Positions 18,425 through 27,832 of a DNA stretch of 64,000 nt are shown one piece after another. The translations under genes and the position numbers were made by a program. Origin of the DNA: Rhodocyclaceae bacterium (GTDB lineage Bacteria > Pseudomonadota > Gammaproteobacteria > Burkholderiales > Ga0077523); contig JADCHQ010000015.1 of assembly GCA_020248405.1 (NCBI GenBank), positions 168,101 to 232,100 on the forward strand, written 5' to 3'. Positions within the stretch are counted from its first letter, which is position 1, and each line of letters starts with the position of its first letter. Below the pieces are notes generated by a model, which worked only from the letters and a program-made list of their open reading frames with translations, ran no database searches and was not told where the DNA came from.

Positions 18425-18724
18425 ATGAACACCACCCGCACCCTGCTGTTTTGCCTCGCCGTCTTCCTGGCCGCCTGTTCGAAGCAGGAGGACCCTGCCA
18501 GCGCGGCGGGCGCCGCCAGGGAAGCCGTCAAGGACGCCGCCGGAGAGGCGAAAAATGCGGTGGAGGCCGCCAGGCAGTCGGCCCAGCAGGCGGTAAACAA
18601 GGCTGGCGAGGCAACCCGGGAGGCCGTGGACAAGGCAACCGGCGCGGTGGAGGCCGGCGCGGTCAAGGCCAGCGACGCAGTCAAGGATGCCGCCGCGACG
18701 GCGCGGGACGCGGCGGGCAAGTAA
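18425..18724 (+). CDS. Small alanine-rich lipoprotein with amphipathic repeats
   Basis: A 99-residue protein with a lipoprotein signal ending in LAAC (Cys near residue 18), followed by an almost entirely helical Ala/Lys/Glu-rich sequence in which short units such as EAVKDAAGEAKNAVEAA and KASDAVKDAAATARDAA recur at about 11-residue spacing. This resembles LEA/apolipoprotein-like amphipathic helices found in small envelope lipoproteins. A GGAG ribosome site precedes the ATG at 18425. It is convergent with ureC2, whose stop lies 18 bp away, and stands alone downstream of amiR. Function unknown; an envelope stress or surface-coating role is only a guess. Confidence 0.75.
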   Translation: MNTTRTLLFCLAVFLAACSKQEDPASAAGAAREAVKDAAGEAKNAVEAARQSAQQAVNKAGEATREAVDKATGAVEAGAVKASDAVKDAAATARDAAGK

Positions 18725-18742
18725 CCCGCGCCAGGCGTCGCC

Positions 18743-20439
<1,697 letters not shown>

Positions 20440-20443
<4 letters not shown>

Positions 20444-20757
20444 GGCGCCCCCTCGAGCCTGCCCTGCACCTTCTGCTGGAACCCGAACACCACCCGCTCG
20501 CCCGCGTAGGGCACCAGTTCCACCTCGCGCCCTTGACCCGGCTCGAAGCGCACCGCCGTGCCGGCGGGGATGTTCAGGCGGCGGCCGTAGGCAGCCGCGC
20601 GGTCGAAGGCCAGCGCCTCGTTGGTCTCGTAGAAGTGGTAGTGGGAGCCCACCTGCACGGGGCGGTCCCCGGTGTTGGTGACATGCAGGGTCACCACCGG
20701 GCGGCCGGCGTTGAGTTCGATATGGCCTGGAGCGGTGCGGATTTCGCCGGGAATCAT
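20440..20757 (-). CDS. ureB: Urease beta subunit, second urease
   Basis: A 105-residue free-standing beta subunit: [34 protein letters not shown] and [17 protein letters not shown] are the family motifs. The ATG at 20757 is the canonical start; upstream sequence in frame is the shadow of ureA2. It starts 2 bp after the ureA2 stop and overlaps the ureC2 start by 4 bp (ATGA), so the three subunits are translationally coupled. Confidence 0.96.
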
Positions 20758-20759
20758 GG

Positions 20760-21062
20760 TCAGCTGATCGGGTTGTGGACGGTGACCAGCTTGGTACCGT
20801 CGGGGAAGGTGGCTTCCACCTGGATCTCGGGAATCATTTCCGGCACGCCCTCCATCACGTCGTCGCGGCCGAGCAGCGTGGCGCCAAAGCCCATCAGCTC
20901 GGCCACGGAGCGCCCGTCGCGCGCCCCCTCCAGGACCGCGGCAGTGATGAAGGCCACCGCCTCGGGGTAGTTGAGCTTCAGGCCGCGTGCCTTGCGCCGC
21001 TCGGCCAGCAGCGCCGCGGTGAATATGAGCAGCTTGTCCTTCTCGCGTGGGGTCAGTTCCAT
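20760..21062 (-). CDS. ureA: Urease gamma subunit, second urease
   Basis: A 100-residue gamma subunit with [34 protein letters not shown] and [14 protein letters not shown], all canonical. It follows urtE2 by 21 bp. In many bacteria ureD precedes ureA; here urtE2 takes that place, so this cluster has structural genes only. Confidence 0.96.
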   Translation of the reverse strand: MELTPREKDKLLIFTAALLAERRKARGLKLNYPEAVAFITAAVLEGARDGRSVAELMGFGATLLGRDDVMEGVPEMIPEIQVEATFPDGTKLVTVHNPIS

Positions 21063-21083
21063 GGGGCGCCGAAATGGTGACAG

Positions 21084-21782
21084 TCACACGGCCAGGAGGC
21101 CGCGCACGTTTTCGCTCTGCATCGATTCGCCGGATCCGCTCTTGACAACCACACCCCGGTTCAGCACCAGGTAGTGGTCGGCGAGGGACTGGGCGAAATC
21201 ATAGTACTGTTCCACGAGCAGAATCGCCATGTCCCCGCGCTGCGCCAGCGACCGGATGACGCGTTCAATGTCCTTGATGATGGAGGGCTGGATGCCCTCG
21301 GTGGGCTCGTCCAGTATCAGCACCCGGGGCTTCATGGCGAGCGCGCGCCCGATGGCGAGCTGCTGCTGCTGGCCGCCGGACAGATCGCCGCCGCGCCGGC
21401 CGCGCATCTGATGCAGGACCGGGAACATGGCATAGATCTCCTCCGGCACCTGACGCGCCTCGCCCGCGCTCTTCGAGGCAAGCCCCATGCGCAGGTTTTC
21501 CTCCACGGTGAGGCGAGGGAAGATTTCGCGGCCCTGGGGCACATAGCCTAGACCGATCGCCGCCCGCCGCTCCGGGCGCAGCGCGGTAATGTCGCGCCCG
21601 TCCAGCTCGATGCGCCCGGCGCGCACCGGCTCAAGGCCCATGATGCACTTGAGCAGCGTGGTCTTGCCCACGCCGTTGCGGCCCAGCAAGGCGGTGACGC
21701 CGCCCATGGGCACTTGCAGCTCCACGGCTCGCAGCGTGTGGCTGGAGCCGTAGTAGTGGTCGAGAGCGCGAACGACGAGCAT
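21084..21782 (-). CDS. urtE: Urea ABC transporter ATPase UrtE (second copy)
   Basis: A 232-residue ABC ATPase with Walker [10 protein letters not shown], signature [15 protein letters not shown] and Walker [15 protein letters not shown]. The [12 protein letters not shown] run identifies it as UrtE. It follows urtD2 by 11 bp and is followed by ureA2, a classical urtABCDE-ure arrangement for high-affinity urea import coupled to hydrolysis. Confidence 0.94.
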   Translation of the reverse strand: MLVVRALDHYYGSSHTLRAVELQVPMGGVTALLGRNGVGKTTLLKCIMGLEPVRAGRIELDGRDITALRPERRAAIGLGYVPQGREIFPRLTVEENLRMGLASKSAGEARQVPEEIYAMFPVLHQMRGRRGGDLSGGQQQQLAIGRALAMKPRVLILDEPTEGIQPSIIKDIERVIRSLAQRGDMAILLVEQYYDFAQSLADHYLVLNRGVVVKSGSGESMQSENVRGLLAV

Positions 21783-21793
21783 GGCGGATCGCG

Positions 21794-22612
21794 TTATCGG
21801 CCGAGGTAGACCTCGATGACCCGCTCGTTCGCCTTGACGGCGTCGAGGGGGCCCTCGGCCAGCACCGCGCCCTCATGCAGCACCGTCACCGTGGCGGCGA
21901 TGGACGCGATGAAGTCCATGTCGTGCTCCACCACGATCAAGGTGTGCTCCCCGGCCAGGGCCTTGAAGAGCTCTGCGGTGCGGGCCGTCTCGTGATCGGT
22001 CATGCCGGCGGCAGGCTCGTCGAGCAGCAGCAGCCTGGGCTCCTGCATGAGCAGCATGCCGATCTCCAGCCACTGCTTCTGCCCGTGGGAGAGCGTTCCG
22101 GCCACCCGCCCGCCCTCGGCGCCCAGCCCGATGAGGTCGAGAACCTCGCCGATGCAGGTCAGCTCAGCCGGCGATAGCCGCGCCCGCAGGCTGGCGCGCA
22201 CCCGCTTGTCCGCTTTCATGGCGAGTTCCAGGTTTTCGACCACCGTGTGATTTTCGAACACCGTGGGCTTCTGGAACTTGCGGCCGATGCCCGCGTGGGC
22301 GATCTGCGGCTCGGTGAGGCGCGTGAGATCGATGGTCTGCCCGAAGAACACCGTGCCCGAGTCGGGACGGGTCTTGCCGGTGATCACGTCCATCATGGTG
22401 GTCTTGCCAGCGCCGTTGGGGCCGATGATGCAGCGCAGCTCACCGGTCTGTACCGTCAGCGTGAGCGCGTTCAAGGCCCGGAAACCGTCAAAGCTCACCG
22501 TGATGTCTTCGAGATAAAGGATCGGGCCGTGGCTGGTGTCCACCCCTGGCCGGGCCACGTGGCTCAGACCCGTGGTGGCCCCGCCCTTGAAGTCATCCCC
22601 CGCCGGGCTCAC
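21794..22612 (-). CDS. urtD: Urea ABC transporter ATPase UrtD (second copy)
   Basis: A 272-residue ABC ATPase with Walker A GPNGAGKTT, the UrtD-type signature LSHGQKQWLEIGMLLMQ and Walker B LLLLDEPAAGM. The start is taken as GTG at 22612 because it overlaps the urtC2 stop as GTGA and gives family length. It carries about 20 residues before the conserved ILYLEDITVSF start of the ATPase domain, slightly longer than the first UrtD. Confidence 0.93.
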   Translation of the reverse strand: MSPAGDDFKGGATTGLSHVARPGVDTSHGPILYLEDITVSFDGFRALNALTLTVQTGELRCIIGPNGAGKTTMMDVITGKTRPDSGTVFFGQTIDLTRLTEPQIAHAGIGRKFQKPTVFENHTVVENLELAMKADKRVRASLRARLSPAELTCIGEVLDLIGLGAEGGRVAGTLSHGQKQWLEIGMLLMQEPRLLLLDEPAAGMTDHETARTAELFKALAGEHTLIVVEHDMDFIASIAATVTVLHEGAVLAEGPLDAVKANERVIEVYLGR

Positions 22613-23754
22613 GCAGTCACCTTGCCGGCCTCGGGCCCCTGCGCACCGGGCGCCGCGCGGCGCGCCACGAACCATCCCACCACGCCACGGGGCAAGAACA
22701 GCGTCACCGCGATGAACAGCGCCCCGAGGAAGAACAACCAGTACTCGGGAAAGGTCTGGGTGAAGAAACTCTTCGCGCCATTGACCAGGCCCGCGCCCAC
22801 CAGCGGCCCGAGCAGCGTTCCACGGCCGCCCACCGCCACCCAGATGGCGATCTCGATGGAATTGGCGGGCGACATCTCGCTGGGATTGATGATCCCCACC
22901 TGGGGCAGGTACAGGGCACCGGCGATGCCGCACAGCACAGCCGAGAGGGTCCACACGAAAAGTTTGTACCAAAGCGGGTTGTAGCCCGAGAACATGAGCC
23001 GCCCCTCGGAATCGCGAATGGCGGTCAGGATGCGGCCGGTCCGGGAGCGCACCAGCGCGCGGGTGAGCACCAGGCAGCCCGCCAGGAACAGCCCGGTGGC
23101 GGCGAACAGCGCTGCGCGGGTGGCAGGATCGGAGATGCGGTACCCGAGGATCCGCTTGAAGTCGGTGAAGCCATTGTTCCCGCCAAAACCGGTGTCGTTG
23201 CGGAAGAACAGCAGCATGAAGGCGAAGGTGAGCGCCTGGGTGATGATGGAGAAATACACCCCTCGGATGCGGCTGCGAAACGCGAAGAAACCAAACACGA
23301 AGGCGAGCACGGCCGGCGCGATCACCACCAGCGCGGCGGCGTACCAGAAGTGGTCGGTGAAGGACCAGTACCAGGGGTAGGCTTTCCAGTCGAGGAACAC
23401 CATGAAGTCGGGCAGATCGCTCTGGTACTGGCCCTCGCGCCCGATCATGCGCATCAGGTACATCCCGAAGGCGTAGCCCCCGAGGGCGAAGAACAGCCCA
23501 TGGCCGAGGCTCAGGATGCCGGTGTATCCCCAGATGAGATTCATGGCCACCGCCACGCAGCAGTAGCAGAGAATCTTGCCGGCGAGCGTGACGGCGTAGG
23601 CCGACAAATGCAGCGGACTCGTCTCAGGCACAGCGAGAAACAGCACCGGCACCACCACGGTCACCGCGATCACGAAGGCCACCAGCGCCGTCCAGCCGCG
23701 GCCGCTGAACAGCGACTCGTCGCCCGGGACGGGGAAAGCGGCGGCAGCGCTCAT
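22609..23754 (-). CDS. urtC: Urea ABC transporter permease UrtC (second copy)
   Basis: A 381-residue LivM-type permease with about ten membrane segments. Typical UrtC stretches are LIWGYTGILSLGHGLFFALGGY, the periplasmic DFMVFLDWKAYPWYW, GGNNGFTDFKRILGY and AIRDSEGRLMFSGYNP. The ATG at 23754 gives the expected short N-terminal tail. It overlaps urtD2 by 4 bp and follows urtB2 by 112 bp. Confidence 0.93.
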   Translation of the reverse strand: MSAAAAFPVPGDESLFSGRGWTALVAFVIAVTVVVPVLFLAVPETSPLHLSAYAVTLAGKILCYCCVAVAMNLIWGYTGILSLGHGLFFALGGYAFGMYLMRMIGREGQYQSDLPDFMVFLDWKAYPWYWSFTDHFWYAAALVVIAPAVLAFVFGFFAFRSRIRGVYFSIITQALTFAFMLLFFRNDTGFGGNNGFTDFKRILGYRISDPATRAALFAATGLFLAGCLVLTRALVRSRTGRILTAIRDSEGRLMFSGYNPLWYKLFVWTLSAVLCGIAGALYLPQVGIINPSEMSPANSIEIAIWVAVGGRGTLLGPLVGAGLVNGAKSFFTQTFPEYWLFFLGALFIAVTLFLPRGVVGWFVARRAAPGAQGPEAGKVTA

Positions 23755-23866
23755 GGACCACCCCCTGGCAATGCCGCGCGATGGACGCCAGGGACACCCC
23801 GGCGCCATGGAACGGCGACGGCCAAAGCCCCGCCTTGCCCAATACGCCCGCAGCCTGGCACCGGCC

Positions 23867-25528
23867 TCATGCCTCCACGGACCGGCCCCTGAGGGCGAAC
23901 AACCCCTGCGGCCGCTTCTGGATGAAGGCGATGATCAACACCAGGATCAGGATCTTGGTGGGCACCGCGCCGATGTAGGGCTCAAGGAACTTGCTCGCCA
24001 CGCCCAGCCCGAGGGCGGCATACACCGTGCCGGCCAGTTGCCCCACGCCGCCGAGCACCACCACCATGAAGGAATCGATGATGTAGCTCTGGCCCAGGTC
24101 CGGCCCCACGTTGCCGATCTGTGACAGGGCGCAACCCGCCAGGCCGGCGATGCCCGAGCCCAGGCCGAAGGCCAGCATGTCCACCCTGGCCGTGGGCACT
24201 CCGACGCAGGCCGCCATGGCGCGGTTCTGGGTGACGCCGCGAACGAACAATCCGAACCGGGTGCGCGTGAGCATGAGCCACATCAGAAGCAGGACGGCGA
24301 GCGCAAAGCCGATGATCACGATGCGGTTCCAGGGCAGCGCCAGCGCCGCGAGTTCGATACCGCCGCTCATCCAGGCGGGATTGGCCACTTCCACATTCTG
24401 GGCGCCAAACAACTGGCGCACCGACTGGATCAACACCAGGCTGATACCCCAGGTGGCCAGCAACGTCTCCAGGGGCCGGCCGTAGAGCCATCGAATGACG
24501 GTGCGCTCCAGCACCACACCCACGGCCGCCGCCGACAGAAACGCCACGGGCACGGCGCACACCAGGTACCAGTCCAGGGCGCCGGGGAAGCGGGCGCGAA
24601 AGAGCGACTGGGTTGCGTAGGCGGCGTAGGCACCGATCATGAGCATCTCGCCGTGCGCCATGTTGATGACACCCAGCAACCCGTAGGTGATGGCCAAGCC
24701 CAGCGCGGCCAGCATCAGGATGCTGCCCAGACTCACCCCGGCGAACAGCCGCTGGGCGAAGTCGTAGACCATGAGGCGCCGGTCGATGGCGCGCACCGCG
24801 TCGGCAGCCGCCTCGCGCACCCGGGCGTCGGGCTCCAGGGGCCTGGACTGCGCATCGGTCTCCAGCAACGCCAGCAGCAGGGTCTTGATCTTGGGATCAC
24901 GGCTGCCGGCAAGCCGCGTGATGGCCGCCAGACGCGCGCCGGTGTCGCCGCTGCGAAGCTGCGACGCGGCGCGGGCGACCTCGAGGACGTCCCGAATCTC
25001 CGCCACGGACTCGCGCGCCAGCGCCTTGTCCAGAGTGGCAAGCATTTTCTCTTCCGGTTCGATGGCACGCGCCGCCTCCAGGCGCTGCTTCGGGTCGGTG
25101 GAAAAAATGCGCAGCCCGGCCATGACGCCTTCCACCTGGGAGCGCATGCGATTGTTGATGGAGATCTTGGCAAGGTCCTCGGGCTCCGTCTCCACGGCCG
25201 CGCCCGTCAGCGCATCCAGAAGAGAGCCGCGCTGCTTGATGAACACCTGCCCCTTCGGCGTGACGCGCAGCAACCCGTCCTGCAGGGCGGTGAGCACGCG
25301 CATGGCCGCCTCGTCACCGCCCGCGGCGATGGCATCGATGGCTTCCATGCGCTCGTTGGCGTCCTCGGAGGCGAGCTTGGCGAGCGCGGCGGCATCCAGC
25401 GCCGCGGCGGCCGGCCCCGCCAGCGTCAGCAGCAATCCCAGGCAAACGGCGACCACTGTCGCCAGCCGATTGCAACGATTCAAGGTGGAGGAGTTCCGTG
25501 GTTGAAAACGTATCCGTGGCACCGCCAC
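23867..25528 (-). CDS. urtB: Urea ABC transporter permease UrtB with N-terminal extension (second copy)
   Basis: A 553-residue permease. The C-terminal 290 or so residues are the LivH/UrtB domain (GLLGVINMAHGEMLMIGAY, ETLLATWGISLVLIQS, GVTQNRAMAACVGVP, LGGVGQLAGTVYAAL). The N-terminal 240 residues consist of a signal-like hydrophobic segment followed by a helical, HEAT-like region rich in Ala, Asp and Arg (ASEDANERMEAIDAIAAGG), likely periplasmic. This long form is common among proteobacterial UrtB proteins, whereas the first UrtB here lacks it. Start assigned to GTG at 25528; no ribosome site decides it, and a TTG near 25485 is an alternative. Confidence 0.9.
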   Translation of the reverse strand: MAVPRIRFQPRNSSTLNRCNRLATVVAVCLGLLLTLAGPAAAALDAAALAKLASEDANERMEAIDAIAAGGDEAAMRVLTALQDGLLRVTPKGQVFIKQRGSLLDALTGAAVETEPEDLAKISINNRMRSQVEGVMAGLRIFSTDPKQRLEAARAIEPEEKMLATLDKALARESVAEIRDVLEVARAASQLRSGDTGARLAAITRLAGSRDPKIKTLLLALLETDAQSRPLEPDARVREAAADAVRAIDRRLMVYDFAQRLFAGVSLGSILMLAALGLAITYGLLGVINMAHGEMLMIGAYAAYATQSLFRARFPGALDWYLVCAVPVAFLSAAAVGVVLERTVIRWLYGRPLETLLATWGISLVLIQSVRQLFGAQNVEVANPAWMSGGIELAALALPWNRIVIIGFALAVLLLMWLMLTRTRFGLFVRGVTQNRAMAACVGVPTARVDMLAFGLGSGIAGLAGCALSQIGNVGPDLGQSYIIDSFMVVVLGGVGQLAGTVYAALGLGVASKFLEPYIGAVPTKILILVLIIAFIQKRPQGLFALRGRSVEA

Positions 25529-25597
25529 GAGGCAGCCGTCGACCCGCGCCAGTCCCGGGGGAAGCTGCTCCCCGAGACCGGTGCGGCAGCAAACCGC

Positions 25598-26851
25598 TTA
25601 CAGCTTCTGCTTGCCCTCGTTGCCCGGGATGAAGGGGCTCCAGGGCTGGGCACGGATCGGGCCCTTGGTCTTCCACACCACATCGAACTGCCCGTCGGCC
25701 TGCACCTCGCCAATCATCACAGGCTTGTGGAGGTGGTGGTTGGTCTCGTCCATCTTCAGCACGAAGCCCGAGGGCGCCTTGAAGGTCTGCCCGGACATGG
25801 CCTTGCGCACCTTGTCCACGTCCGTGGACTTGGCCTTCTCCACCGCCTGCTTCCACATGTAGATGCCCACATAGGTGGCTTCCATGGGGTCGTTGGTCAC
25901 CACCGTGTCCAGATTGGGCACGTTGTTCTTCTTGGCCCATTCGCTGTAGGCCTTGATGAACTTGGTGTTTTCGCCGTTCTTCACCGACATGAAGTAGTTC
26001 CACGCCGCCAGGTGGCCCACCAGCGGCTTGGTGTCCACGCCGCGCAATTCTTCCTCGCCCACGGAGAACGCCACCACCGGCACGTCGGTGGCCTTCAGGC
26101 CCTGGTTGCCCAGTTCCTTGTAGAAGGGCACGTTCGAATCACCGTTGATGGTGGAGATCACGGCGGTCTTCTTGCCCTCGCCGGCGAACTTCTTGATCTT
26201 GGCGATGATGGTCTGATAGTCGCTGTGGCCGAAGGGGGTGTAGTCCTCCATGATGTCAGCCTCGGCGACGCCCTTGCTCTTCAGGAAGGCGCGCAGGATC
26301 TTGTTGGTGGTGCGCGGATACACGTAATCGGTGCCCAGCAGAACGAAGCGCTTCGCACCGCCGCCATCCTTGCTCATCAGGTACTCCACCGCGGGAATCG
26401 CCTGCTGGTTCGGCGCAGCGCCGGTATAGAACACGTTCTGCGACAGCTCTTCTCCCTCGTATTGCACCGGGTAGAACAGCAGGCCGTTCAATTCCTCGAA
26501 CACCGGCAGCACCGACTTGCGCGACACCGACGTCCAGCAGCCGAACACCACCGAGACCTTGTCCTGGGTGATCAGCTGGCGCGCCTTCTCGGCGAACAGC
26601 GGCCAGTTCGAGGCGGGGTCGACCACCACCGCCTCGAGCTTCCTGCCCAGCACACCGCCCTTGGCATTGATCTCTTCAATGGTCATCAGTGCGGTGTTCT
26701 TGAGGGCCGTCTCGCTGATGGCCATGGTGCCCGACAGGGAGTGCAGGATGCCGACCTTGATGGTGTCCGCTGCCACCGCCGGCATGGACAGCAACCCGGC
26801 TGCCGACAAGCCGGCACCGATAAGAGTGCCGAGAAACTGTTTGCGATTCAT
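25598..26851 (-). CDS. urtA: Urea periplasmic binding protein UrtA (second copy)
   Basis: A 417-residue urea-binding protein with an N-terminal signal (NRKQFLGT then a hydrophobic stretch to AVAAD). An Arg-Lys pair replaces the twin arginine, so Sec or weak Tat export is possible. Mature motifs include IKVGILHSLSGTMAISET, VVFGCWTSVSRKSVLPVFE, FYPVQYEGEELSQNVFYTGAAPNQQ and DETNHHLHKPVMIGEVQADG, standard for UrtA. An AGGGG ribosome site precedes the ATG. It heads the second transporter-urease operon; the next gene upstream (27129-27416) is 277 bp away. Confidence 0.95.
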   Translation of the reverse strand: MNRKQFLGTLIGAGLSAAGLLSMPAVAADTIKVGILHSLSGTMAISETALKNTALMTIEEINAKGGVLGRKLEAVVVDPASNWPLFAEKARQLITQDKVSVVFGCWTSVSRKSVLPVFEELNGLLFYPVQYEGEELSQNVFYTGAAPNQQAIPAVEYLMSKDGGGAKRFVLLGTDYVYPRTTNKILRAFLKSKGVAEADIMEDYTPFGHSDYQTIIAKIKKFAGEGKKTAVISTINGDSNVPFYKELGNQGLKATDVPVVAFSVGEEELRGVDTKPLVGHLAAWNYFMSVKNGENTKFIKAYSEWAKKNNVPNLDTVVTNDPMEATYVGIYMWKQAVEKAKSTDVDKVRKAMSGQTFKAPSGFVLKMDETNHHLHKPVMIGEVQADGQFDVVWKTKGPIRAQPWSPFIPGNEGKQKL

Positions 26852-27128
26852 GCGGTGATCCCCTTTGATCTGGAAGTGCGAGGCGGCCTGTCATGCCGGC
26901 GGCGTGAACAGTCGCCCGCTGAGGGCGCTTCCGCAGGAACCATGCCGACGCATCCGCAGCGCTTTGCGCCAGGGGAGGCATGGGGATGTTTCAACGGGAA
27001 AAACCAGCCCCGCGCGCCGGGAGATCACGCCATGCATTCCGCACCCAGCCACGGATGCACGCACTGGCAACGCGCGGGCCCTGCCAGCCTCGCACTCTTT
27101 GGGAGCGCCGCGGCGGGGAAGCCTTGGC

Positions 27129-27416
27129 TCAGGCCGGAGACCGGTCCTCGCCGTCGACCTTCTCGAGATCGCGCTCCACCAGCGGCCGCACCCGTTCGAG
27201 CGCCTCGTGGAGGAGTTCCTCGGGAAGGCTGTTGAGCGCTTCAGCGAGCACGTCGCCGGCGTCCAGGGCCTCTTCTGGCAGGGCCTCGGCCTGCAGGTTG
27301 GCCACCAGCACCGAGGCCGCGCCGACGCTCAGCAACAATTGCTCGCGTTCCTGCATGAGGATTTCAATCTCGCCGCGTAACAGGGCAACTTCGTCGGCGG
27401 GCGTGTGTGTGGACAT
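27129..27416 (-). CDS. Small acidic coiled-coil protein, unknown function
   Basis: A 95-residue protein. Residues 8 to 30 (DEVALLRGEIEILMQEREQLL) are predicted coiled coil, followed by a Leu/Ala/Glu-rich helical region (LPEEALDAGDVLAEALNSLPE) and a charged tail. No signal peptide, cysteines or known motif was seen, and I do not recognise the family. The ATG at 27416 is chosen over a longer Pro-rich upstream extension. It may lead the second urt-ure operon. The candidate minus-strand sigma54 promoter at 27444-27458 would start transcription only about 16 nt before this ATG. Confidence 0.6.
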   Translation of the reverse strand: MSTHTPADEVALLRGEIEILMQEREQLLLSVGAASVLVANLQAEALPEEALDAGDVLAEALNSLPEELLHEALERVRPLVERDLEKVDGEDRSPA

Positions 27417-27443
27417 GGACGGGCTCGGGGAGCGTGGCAGGAC

Positions 27444-27458
27444 GCTGGGAGTGTGCCA
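27444..27458 (-). promoter_or_regulatory. Possible sigma54 promoter toward the second urt-ure operon
   Basis: Minus strand TGGCACA, CTCC, CAGC: six of seven bases of the -24 box and the invariant GC of the -12 box at correct 10-bp spacing. Predicted start near 27432 leaves only about 16 nt before the first small gene, without a visible ribosome site, so this is weaker than the plus-strand promoter at 27613. Confidence 0.38.
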
Positions 27459-27467
27459 CGGAACACA

Positions 27468-27513
27468 GCACCAAGGCGATGCGCAGGCATGGGGCCGCGC
27501 ATCACCTTGGTGC
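27468..27513. promoter_or_regulatory. Tandem NtrC-like sites forming a long inverted repeat
   Basis: GCACCAAGGCGATGC (27468-27482) and GCATCACCTTGGTGC (27499-27513) each match GCACC-N5-GGTGC with one mismatch; their centres are 31 bp apart, three helical turns. Together they also make a 17-bp inverted repeat with one mismatch (27468-27484 against 27497-27513, 12-bp spacer). They lie at about -133 and -164 from the start predicted for the sigma54 promoter at 27613-27627, a normal enhancer distance, and between divergent operons. NtrC binding is inferred. Confidence 0.65.
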
Positions 27514-27612
27514 GGTTGCGGGTATGGCGGCGGGCCTCGATCCCGTGGCCGGATACCTCCCACTGCACGCAGAGGCGCGCCAGCGCTCGATCTTCAGGTA
27601 TTGGACAAGGGC

Positions 27613-27627
27613 TGGCACCGCACTTGC
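27613..27627 (+). promoter_or_regulatory. Near-consensus sigma54 promoter of the guanidine-riboswitch island
   Basis: CTGGCACC, GCAC, TTGC: the -24 box TGGCACC matches six of seven bases and the -12 box TTGC is perfect, with GG and GC 10 bp apart. Transcription would start near 27639, about 45 nt before the riboswitch and 194 nt before the first gene. Two NtrC-like sites lie upstream. This points to activation under nitrogen limitation. Confidence 0.8.
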
Positions 27628-27683
27628 GAGAGGAAGGACAGACGGTGAGCGGTTTCGCGGCCAGTGCTTCGCGAAGCTTCGTC

Positions 27684-27790
27684 AGGGGAGCTAGGGTTCC
27701 GGTCCGTGCACAACGCGGATGCTGGTCCGAGAGCCCCCCGGCCTGCGTGCTTGGTGGCAGGCTCCACGGAGGGACAAAAGCCCGGGAGAG
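27684..27790 (+). promoter_or_regulatory. Guanidine-I riboswitch (ykkC class, subtype 1)
   Basis: The 5' leader contains all conserved blocks of the ykkC RNA in order and spacing: CTAGGGTTCCG at 27691, CTGGTCCGAGAG at 27722, then CACGGAGGGACAAAAG and CCCGGGAGAG at 27765-27790. The P1 arms pair GGGGAG (27685-27690) with the CCCC run after GAGAG (27734 on), and a P3-type hairpin (GCCTG with CAGGC, 27741-27761) lies between the halves. The 3' block matches the guanidine-sensing subtype 1 rather than the ppGpp/PRPP subtypes. Family knowledge says guanidinium binding turns expression on. No U-tract follows, so control may be translational, acting on the CAGGAG ribosome site at about 27822. Confidence 0.93.
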
Positions 27791-27832
27791 CGAAACTGCT
27801 CGACCTGACATTGCCCTCCACAGGAGCTTCTC

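Noticed and set aside
27072..27086. TGGCAGG-N4-GCGC as a sigma54 promoter for urtA2
   Set aside because: GG-N10-GC spacing is right but the -12 box is poor and one -24 base is wrong; such matches are common in this GC-rich sequence.
24653..27235. Very long open frame antisense to urtB2 and urtA2 (860 codons)
   Set aside because: Low-complexity His/Gly/Arg/Val composition typical of the mirror frame of a GC-rich gene; the minus-strand proteins are unmistakable.
27684..27790. ppGpp or PRPP (ykkC subtype 2) riboswitch
   Set aside because: The 3' block GGGACAAAAG-CCCGGGAGAG follows the guanidine-sensing subtype, and the downstream NMT1-like binding protein and creatininase fit guanidine better.
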